A DNA stretch of 9,628 nt. It comes from Treponema sp. GTDB taxonomy: Bacteria; Spirochaetota; Spirochaetia; Treponematales; Breznakiellaceae. Position 1 is the stretch's first letter; every line of letters begins with the position of its first letter. Below are positions 5,484 through 9,628 of the stretch, in pieces. The notes beneath the pieces were generated by a model, which was given only the letters and a program-made list of their open reading frames with translations, ran no database searches and was not told where the DNA came from. Location: positions 1-9,628 of the forward strand of contig JAISLX010000186.1 in the NCBI GenBank assembly GCA_031277045.1. The letters are read 5' to 3'. The position numbers were made by a program, and so were the translations under genes.

Positions 5484-5840
5484 ATGACCGTAGCGGATGC
5501 TGTTGAAATTTTGGAAGGACAGATCTTCACGGGGCATGAGAAGGCCGGTTTGGACATAGTCTCCGCCTGCGGCGCGGATCTGATGAGCGATGTAATGGCA
5601 TTCGTGAAAGACCGCGTACTGCTTCTTACCGGACTTGTGAACCCCCAGGTTATCCGTACCGCGGAACTGCTGGATATCCGGGGCATTATCTTTGTGCGGG
5701 GAAAAAGCCCCAGCCGGGACATGATCGACATGGCGGACGAGGCCGGCATTATTCTGGGGGGTACCAAGATGCCCATGTTTATCGCCTGCGGCAAACTTTA
5801 CGAGGCGGGCCTTAAAAACGGCGGTACCCGCCGCATCTAG
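5484..5840 (+). CDS. Stand-alone DRTGG-domain protein
   Basis: A 118-residue protein that is almost entirely one DRTGG domain. The signature is LLLTGLVNPQVIRTAELLDI (47-66) running into IIFVRGKSPSRDMIDMADEAG, followed by the family's ILGGTKMPMF (90-99). DRTGG domains also sit in phosphotransacetylases and in some CBS- or kinase-linked proteins. Short stand-alone versions occur in anaerobes, often near signalling or hydrogenase genes; their biochemical role is not established. No membrane segment or metal-binding motif is seen. The start is set at the ATG at 5484, because a promoter with good spacing lies at 5431-5459 and GAGAGAA precedes this ATG; an open frame from 5448 would begin inside that promoter. 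The cyclo-ligase gene follows after six bases, so both are probably one transcript. Confidence 0.82.
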   Translation: MTVADAVEILEGQIFTGHEKAGLDIVSACGADLMSDVMAFVKDRVLLLTGLVNPQVIRTAELLDIRGIIFVRGKSPSRDMIDMADEAGIILGGTKMPMFIACGKLYEAGLKNGGTRRI

Positions 5841-5846
5841 GCCGCA

Positions 5847-6506
5847 ATGCGGCGCGACAATCCCGATCCCAAATCCTTGCTTCGCCGGATTATAAAAAAA
5901 CGCCTTTCGCTTTTGTCCCCCGGGGATTTCCGCACCCAGGGGGAAGCCGCCGCCGTCCTGCTGCGAAAAAGCCCCCTGTGGACCCGTTACGGAACCATAT
6001 TCCTCTTTCTTTCGCTGCCGGACGAGATTGACACCCGGCCCCTTCTGGAAACGGCCCTGGACGCGGGGAAGAGGATTTTCGCGCCCCGTATTGAGCCCTG
6101 CGAAAACGGACGGGGATGCATGAAATTCTACCGTGTCTTTTCGCGGGAAATTCCGTGCCCGGTTCCAGCAGCTTTCCCGGGCACGGAACCGGGACTGGGC
6201 GCAGGACCTTTCGGCATCCGGGAACCGCCCCCCGTTGAGCCGCCCGGCCCGGCGGATTTTCCCGCCCTGATCCTCGTCCCCGGCCTGGCCTTTGACGCGC
6301 GGGGCCGCCGCCTGGGGCGGGGCGGGGCGTACTACGACCGCTTCCTGGCCGCCCTGGAGCAGGGGGCCGGACCCGCGAAACCCCGCCGGATCATCGGCCT
6401 CTGTATGCCCTGCCAGCTCGTCCGGAAAGTCCCGGTGGAACACTGGGACCGCCGGGTAGACGGCGTCTGCACCGGAGACGGTTTCTTCAAAATTCCGCAG
6501 TCCTAG
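5847..6506 (+). CDS. ygfA: 5-formyltetrahydrofolate cyclo-ligase
   Basis: A 219-residue enzyme that uses ATP to convert 5-formyl-THF to 5,10-methenyl-THF, returning stored folate to one-carbon metabolism in the cytoplasm. The N-terminal helix carries KSLLRRIIKKRLSLLSP, where Arg and Lys contact phosphate. The substrate strand is IFLFLSLPDEIDTRPL (51-66), and the family signature VPGLAFDARGRRLGRGGAYY (144-163) leads into DRFL; the Gly/Arg loop binds ATP and magnesium. The end, RRVDGVCTGDGFF, also matches the family. Between the central strand and the FGIREP motif (122-127) is a Pro/Gly-rich insertion of about a dozen residues (PCPVPAAFPGTEPG), and its DNA forms strong inverted repeats. The ATG follows the DRTGG stop by six bases with no clear ribosome site, suggesting coupled translation. 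The 3' end overlaps the convergent putP gene by 20 bases. Confidence 0.92.
   Translation: MRRDNPDPKSLLRRIIKKRLSLLSPGDFRTQGEAAAVLLRKSPLWTRYGTIFLFLSLPDEIDTRPLLETALDAGKRIFAPRIEPCENGRGCMKFYRVFSREIPCPVPAAFPGTEPGLGAGPFGIREPPPVEPPGPADFPALILVPGLAFDARGRRLGRGGAYYDRFLAALEQGAGPAKPRRIIGLCMPCQLVRKVPVEHWDRRVDGVCTGDGFFKIPQS
6151..6193. repeat. Two mutually exclusive inverted repeats inside the cyclo-ligase gene
   Basis: A perfect 12-bp inverted repeat pairs 6151-6162 (TTCCGTGCCCGG) with 6177-6188 around a 14-base loop. An alternative perfect 9-bp repeat pairs 6158-6166 (CCCGGTTCC) with 6185-6193. They overlap, so only one can form at a time. They coincide with the non-conserved protein insertion at residues about 102-116. 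Confidence 0.8.
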
Positions 6507-8040
6507 CCCGCTCAAATTCCGCCTCAATCTCCTCGGAAGGCTTTTTGGTCACAAGGCTTACCACCAGGATCACCAGGGCGGACACCACAAAGGCAGGGAG
6601 CAGTTCGTAGATGGCAAAGATCCCGCCAAACCGGCTGATAACGTTCTTCCACAGCATCACGACCACGCCCCCCGTAAGCATACCCGCCACCGCCGCGGGG
6701 AAGGTGGTCCGTTTCCAGAACAGGCTAAAGAGCGTCAGAGGGCCGAAGCAGGCGCCCAGCCCGGCCCACGCGTAAGAGACCACCCGGAAGATGGACTGAT
6801 TGCCCGAAAGGGCGATGCCGATGCCGAAAACCGTAACCGCCAGCATCGTGATCCGGGCCATCCACATGACCATTGCCTCGCCGGCGTCTTTCTTGATGAG
6901 ATCTTTGAAAATATCGTTGGCCAGGGAAGAAGCCACGATAAGCATGAAAGAATCGGAAGAACTCATGGACGCCGCCAGAATGCCGGAAATAACAACGCCC
7001 GCAACCAGTGGCGGAAAGAACCGGATTCCCAGGTGAATAAAAATGTTTTCCGCGTCCGCGGCGGTGCCCAGCAGGGCCGGCAGACAGGCGCGGCCTATAA
7101 TCCCGATAAGCACCGCGGCTATCTGGGCGACAAGACACCAGACAATCGCGATATTGCGGCTGGTCCTGATAAACGAGGTTTTTTTGACAGCCATAAAGCG
7201 GATAAGAACCTGGGGCATGCCGAAATACCCAAGCCCCCAGGCCATTGTGGAAACGATGTTGAGAAAACCGTAATCCGCGCCGGGCCCAAACTGGGGAACG
7301 CCGTTTACGAGTTTCTGCACGCCGTTTTCCATGACGGGGGTGGCAATGCCGAAAAAATCGGTAAAGCGGGGAAAGTTTTCCAGGTTTTTGACAACGCCGG
7401 AAATTCCGCCGGTATTTACAAAGCCAAAGATCAGCACCAGCACCAGGGCTCCTACCATCAGAAAACCCTGTACCAGATCGGTCATTCCCACAGCCATAAA
7501 GCCCCCCAGCAGCGTGTAGGCCAGCACCAGGACCGCCCCCAGGATCACCATCGCCGCCATATTGGCGTTAAAAAGGTAGCCGAACAGCTTGCCAAAGGTT
7601 ATAAACTGAGCCCCCACATAAATCGAAAAGAACAGCAGACTGATCAGCGCCGCGATGGCCAACAGCGTCCGTTTTTTATCGTGGAACCGCTTGCTGAAGA
7701 ATTCCGGCAGCGTAATGGCGTTGTCCGCTATCTGGGAATAAGAACGGAGCCGCTTCGCCACCAGCACCCAGTTGACCCAGGTACCGATAAAAAGCCCCAG
7801 CGCGGTCCAGAACGCCTCGCCGCAGCCGGTAAAATAGGCCACCCCCGGCAGACCCATCAGAAGCCAGCCGGACATGTCCGAGGCCTCCGCCGAAAGAGCC
7901 GCCACCCAGGGCCCGTATCCCCGGCTTGCCAAAAAATACTCCTCGGGGTTCGTGTTGCTTTTTCTGGCGCACCAAAGACCAATGATAATCATCGTCAGAA
8001 GGTAGCCCGCTATCCCGACAAGGGTCATCGCGTCCGCCAT
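6487..8040 (-). CDS. putP: Sodium/proline symporter, PutP type
   Basis: A 517-residue inner-membrane protein of the sodium:solute symporter family (LeuT fold, about 13 membrane helices), importing proline with Na+. The N-terminal third lines up without gaps with my recollection of E. coli PutP numbering: Arg40, Ala53, Asp55, Met56, Ser57, Trp59 and Gly63 in SAEASDMSGWLLMGLPG. The second half of the Na+ site is in SGILAASMSSSDSF (Ala357, Ser360, Ser361), shifted by about 20 residues owing to a loop insertion near 230-255 (MENGVQKLVNGVPQFGPG). Other small solutes cannot be excluded. The ATG at 8038-8040 is chosen for the near-perfect ribosome site AAGGAGG five bases upstream; the open frame to 8106 would cover the promoter. 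It is transcribed from the shared divergent promoter, and its tail overlaps the cyclo-ligase gene by 20 bases. Confidence 0.92.
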   Translation of the reverse strand: MADAMTLVGIAGYLLTMIIIGLWCARKSNTNPEEYFLASRGYGPWVAALSAEASDMSGWLLMGLPGVAYFTGCGEAFWTALGLFIGTWVNWVLVAKRLRSYSQIADNAITLPEFFSKRFHDKKRTLLAIAALISLLFFSIYVGAQFITFGKLFGYLFNANMAAMVILGAVLVLAYTLLGGFMAVGMTDLVQGFLMVGALVLVLIFGFVNTGGISGVVKNLENFPRFTDFFGIATPVMENGVQKLVNGVPQFGPGADYGFLNIVSTMAWGLGYFGMPQVLIRFMAVKKTSFIRTSRNIAIVWCLVAQIAAVLIGIIGRACLPALLGTAADAENIFIHLGIRFFPPLVAGVVISGILAASMSSSDSFMLIVASSLANDIFKDLIKKDAGEAMVMWMARITMLAVTVFGIGIALSGNQSIFRVVSYAWAGLGACFGPLTLFSLFWKRTTFPAAVAGMLTGGVVVMLWKNVISRFGGIFAIYELLPAFVVSALVILVVSLVTKKPSEEIEAEFERARTAEF

Positions 8041-8053
8041 AAGATCCTCCTTC

Positions 8054-8106
8054 TTGAATTTCACGATTGTTCCGCGTATTTTAGAAAGAACGAAGGAGAT
8101 TCTCAA
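8054..8106. promoter_or_regulatory. Divergent promoters sharing one -10 element
   Basis: Plus strand: TTGAAT (8054-8059), 17 bp, TATTTT (8077-8082), start near 8089, then AAGGAGA at 8093-8099 before the ATG at 8106. Minus strand: TTGAGA (complement of 8101-8106), 17 bp, TAAAAT (complement of 8078-8083), start near 8071, then the putP ribosome site. The -10 elements overlap by five bases, and the minus -35 overlaps the start codon of the plus-strand gene. One polymerase would exclude the other. Confidence 0.65.
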
Positions 8107-8693
8107 TGGGAAGGATAAAAAGCGCGCTGGAAATAGCCCTGGAACGGACCGAATCGGTAAAAAGCGACAAGGACAGCATCGGCCAATTTGAGGCGAAACA
8201 GCAGGGCAAAAAAATCGCCAACGAATTTCTTGAAGATCCTTCCCGCAGCCTGGAGGAAAGCCTCAAAAAGGCCCCAAAAGAACAGCGGGAAAGCCTGAAA
8301 CAGGGCATCTTCGAGGTCCTCCTGTCCCAGATCGCCCTTCCCCTTACCAGAGACGACGAAAAACGAATTCAGGCCGTAGGCAGGGGCCTGGGGGCCGTCA
8401 TTTCCGACGGCCATTTCCCCGGCCGCTACAAACAGTTCACCCAGATTATCGCCCGCTATCTGGACGATGCGGACCAGTACGACAAGGCCATCCGGCGGCA
8501 GTACGAACCCAAACTCAGGGCCAAGGAAGAAGAACTGTCCCGGCGCTACGGCCGGCAGGTCCAGCTTGATCCGTTCCAGGACCCGGAATTCGTAACCTTC
8601 TACAACCAGAACATGAGCGCCCTCAAGCAAAACTACCAGGGGGCTGTTGACCAGATACGCGAAGAAGCCGGGCGCTGTTTTGACGGCTCCTGA
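8106..8693 (+). CDS. Conserved-looking soluble helical protein of unknown function
   Basis: A 195-residue protein that I do not recognise. It has no signal peptide, membrane segment or cysteine motif (a single Cys at 191) and is highly charged, with alternating Lys/Arg and Glu/Asp typical of long helices (about 25-70, 125-150 and 165-190). Recognisable stretches are LKQGIFEVLLSQIALPLTRD (64-83), VGRGLGAVISDGHFPGRYKQ (91-110) and RRYGRQVQLDPFQDPEFVTF (146-165). The GxGLGAVI and hydrophobic IFEVLLSQIALPL segments suggest a folded core rather than a simple coiled coil. The start is secure: AAGGAGA lies six bases before the ATG, downstream of a good promoter. It is transcribed divergently from putP. 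No terminator follows immediately. I recall vaguely that treponemes carry similar unnamed proteins, but cannot confirm it. Confidence 0.85.
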   Translation: MGRIKSALEIALERTESVKSDKDSIGQFEAKQQGKKIANEFLEDPSRSLEESLKKAPKEQRESLKQGIFEVLLSQIALPLTRDDEKRIQAVGRGLGAVISDGHFPGRYKQFTQIIARYLDDADQYDKAIRRQYEPKLRAKEEELSRRYGRQVQLDPFQDPEFVTFYNQNMSALKQNYQGAVDQIREEAGRCFDGS

Positions 8694-8732
8694 TGCTCTG
8701 TCTAGAATCCGGACATGATTGTTTTGGGCGCA

Positions 8733-8751
8733 TCAGCCCTTTCAGGGCTGA
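8733..8751. repeat. Perfect 8-bp stem-loop, TCAGCCCT-TTC-AGGGCTGA
   Basis: The first of three hairpins downstream of the 195-residue gene. The stem is perfect with a three-base loop. No T-run follows on either strand, so it is a poor match to an intrinsic terminator, though it may protect the 3' end of the transcript. Confidence 0.8.
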
Positions 8752-8774
8752 CCGGGCTTTCGCTCCAATTCCTC

Positions 8775-8806
8775 AGCCCGCCGCAGGCATCCGCCTGCGG
8801 CGGGCT
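8775..8806. repeat. Perfect 14-bp GC-rich stem-loop
   Basis: AGCCCGCCGCAGGC pairs perfectly with its complement around a four-base ATCC loop. This is the most stable structure I found by eye in the window. It is followed by CTTCCGG rather than a T-run on the plus strand, and by GAGGAATTGG on the minus strand. It could block transcription or exonucleases from either side, or be a REP-like element. Confidence 0.88.
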
Positions 8807-8835
8807 TCCGGTATTTCCGCTCTATCCCTTGCGCG

Positions 8836-8860
8836 GGTCAAACTGCGCAGCGGTTTGACC
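8836..8860. repeat. 11-bp stem-loop, GGTCAAAC...GTTTGACC
   Basis: GGTCAAACTGC pairs with GCGGTTTGACC around a GCA loop, with one G-U-type pair. It is the third hairpin of the cluster. Its GTTTG/CAAAC arms recall those of the 946-966 hairpin. Confidence 0.8.
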
Positions 8861-8985
8861 TTACGGCCCCGTTATGAAAATAATCGCTTAACAAAAACAA
8901 AACCGGTTCATAATCTCTCAAAAAGCACGAATCGCTTGATAAGAAGCCGTAGAAAAAGACAATGTTATATCCGCCGGCTTCCCAT

Positions 8986-9369
8986 TTATCCTTTTACCGC
9001 TCCAATAATAATACCTTTAACAAAGTACTTTTGGAAAAAAGGATAAATAATCATAACCGGCGCGGCGCCAACCGCCGCTATAGCCATACGAACTGTGGTA
9101 GCCGGAATCATGGAAAGCTGGGATCCGACATTGCCGGATAAGCTTGAGTACTGCTGGATGAACTCAATACTGCGGATCATCCTGTTAAGGATGTTCTGCA
9201 GACTATAAAGCTCCGGCTTGTTGATATAAATAAGACCGTTGAACCAGTCATTCCAATACGCCAAACCCGCCATCAGCCCCACCGTAGCCAGAATCGGCAA
9301 AGACAGGGGCATAACGATCTTAAAGAAAATTAACGTCTCTCCGGCGCCGTCGATCCGGGCCGAGGGGTT
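8986..9369 (-). pseudogene. C-terminal fragment of an LplC/YtcP-like sugar ABC permease
   Basis: The last 127 codons of a carbohydrate ABC transporter permease (CUT1 family, MalG-side subunit, LplC/YtcP subgroup). The frame is closed upstream by TAA at 9370-9372. What remains starts inside the EAA loop that contacts the ATPase: SARIDGAGETLIFFKIVMPL, with the preceding Glu residues replaced by Asn-Pro. It then has LPILATVGLMAGLAYWNDWF, the subgroup's INKPELYSLQNILNRM, a last membrane helix and the typical end YFVKGIIIGAVKG. The first four membrane helices of a protein normally near 290-300 residues are absent. No other frame upstream restores the missing part, so this looks like a true breakpoint, not a simple frameshift. 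The internal ATG at 9310-9312 has no ribosome site. It cannot work as a permease alone. Confidence 0.85.
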
Positions 9370-9529
9370 TTAATACCCTGATGACTGCTTGCGCGGGGGA
9401 GCTTCAGGGCGGGGTATATGAATTTTCACCGTTTTCAGCAAAAAAAAATGAGAAATTCATGGAGATATGATGAAAAATATCGTGTTTTCCAACATGTCCT
9501 TCGACCCCGATGAACAAGACAAAACACCT
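9370..9529. other. Junction between two permease ends
   Basis: This 160-base spacer separates the truncated permease from the stop codon of the next one. It contains a nine-A run (9440-9448). On the minus strand that is a T-run after a weak AT-rich 5-bp stem (TTCAT/ATGAA), possibly a poor terminator for the right-hand gene. On the plus strand an ATG pair at 9467-9472 follows GGAGA and opens a frame beginning MMKNIVFSNMSFDPDEQDK, which continues antisense into the permease; I do not regard it as a proven gene. Confidence 0.4.
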
Positions 9530-9628
9530 TCACCCCTTCACCGCCCCGGCGGTAATGCCGGCGATGATCTTCTTGTTGAAAAAGATAAACAGCAGCAGCG
9601 GCGGGATGGTGATCAATACCACATTGGC
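9530..9628 (-). CDS. Sugar ABC transporter permease (CUT1, MalG-side), 3' end only
   Basis: Only the last 32 residues and the stop are in the window; the rest lies to the right. The sequence ANVVLITIPPLLLFIFFNKK followed by IIAGITAGAVKG is the characteristic last membrane helix and GAVKG tail of MalG-side permeases of CUT1 carbohydrate importers. It is a different lineage from the fragment to its left (helix and tail differ), so the two are paralogues, not a simple tandem copy. The substrate cannot be told from this piece. The partner permease and sugar-binding protein are expected upstream, beyond the right edge, if this is a standard operon. Confidence 0.85.
   Translation of the reverse strand, partial: ANVVLITIPPLLLFIFFNKKIIAGITAGAVKG

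Larger units (their letters stand above)
8694..8985. other. Gene-free stretch with a three-hairpin cluster
   Basis: No gene is supported here; an open plus-strand frame running to 9046 has no ribosome site and no family resemblance. The first part carries three hairpins (8733-8751, 8775-8806, 8836-8860), listed separately. From 8870 to 8985 the sequence is AT-rich and unstructured by eye; it leads to the stop codon of the truncated permease. Confidence 0.6.

Noticed and set aside
8041..8106. A 22-residue N-terminal extension of PutP.
   Set aside because: It covers the divergent promoter; the internal ATG has AAGGAGG and places Arg40 and Asp55 at their usual PutP positions.
8693..9046. A 117-codon plus-strand open frame after the orphan gene.
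   Set aside because: It overlaps the three-hairpin cluster and the end of the permease fragment in antisense, with no ribosome site or recognisable domain.

Overview
The window looks like chromosomal DNA of a spirochaete, most likely a Treponema-type (possibly termite-gut) organism. This rests on recalled gene content: a coupled pair of cyclic-nucleotide-binding proteins, one fused to TPRs; a stand-alone DRTGG protein; a 195-residue orphan protein; and short hairpin repeats between genes. No search was run, so the taxonomic call is tentative. The housekeeping middle is clearly GC-rich; the outer flanks are more AT-rich and look more plastic.

Left flank (1-1120): the 5' part of a minus-strand gene for an uncharacterised 'WLP...' protein runs off the left edge. 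Upstream of it are a small hairpin and then an array of eleven 21-bp direct repeats (510-740). After that comes a stretch with no convincing gene. It holds a good sigma70-like promoter (872-902) pointing at two perfect back-to-back hairpins (919-966).

Core (1121-6506): a minus-strand two-gene unit encodes a CNB-TPR protein and a Crp/Fnr-like regulator, with stop and start codons abutting. A PHP-domain phosphoesterase gene diverges from it. It converges, with a 15-base tail overlap, on a ComM/YifB-type AAA+ ATPase gene. Divergent from comM is a short operon: a DRTGG-domain protein followed 6 bases later by 5-formyltetrahydrofolate cyclo-ligase.

Right part (6487-9628): a PutP-type Na+/proline symporter gene overlaps the end of the cyclo-ligase gene by 20 bases. 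It diverges from the orphan 195-residue gene through a 65-base region in which two near-consensus promoters share their -10 element. Downstream lies a hairpin cluster (8733-8860). Next is the C-terminal fragment of an LplC/YtcP-like sugar ABC permease, cut inside its EAA loop. Finally there is the 3' end of a different sugar ABC permease entering from the right edge.

There is no tRNA, rRNA, CRISPR, transposase or phage gene. No complete new defence or biosynthetic system is visible. The least explained parts are the 21-bp array with its neighbouring orphan gene, the paired hairpin clusters, hairpin-rich insertions inside two conserved proteins, and the shared divergent promoter.
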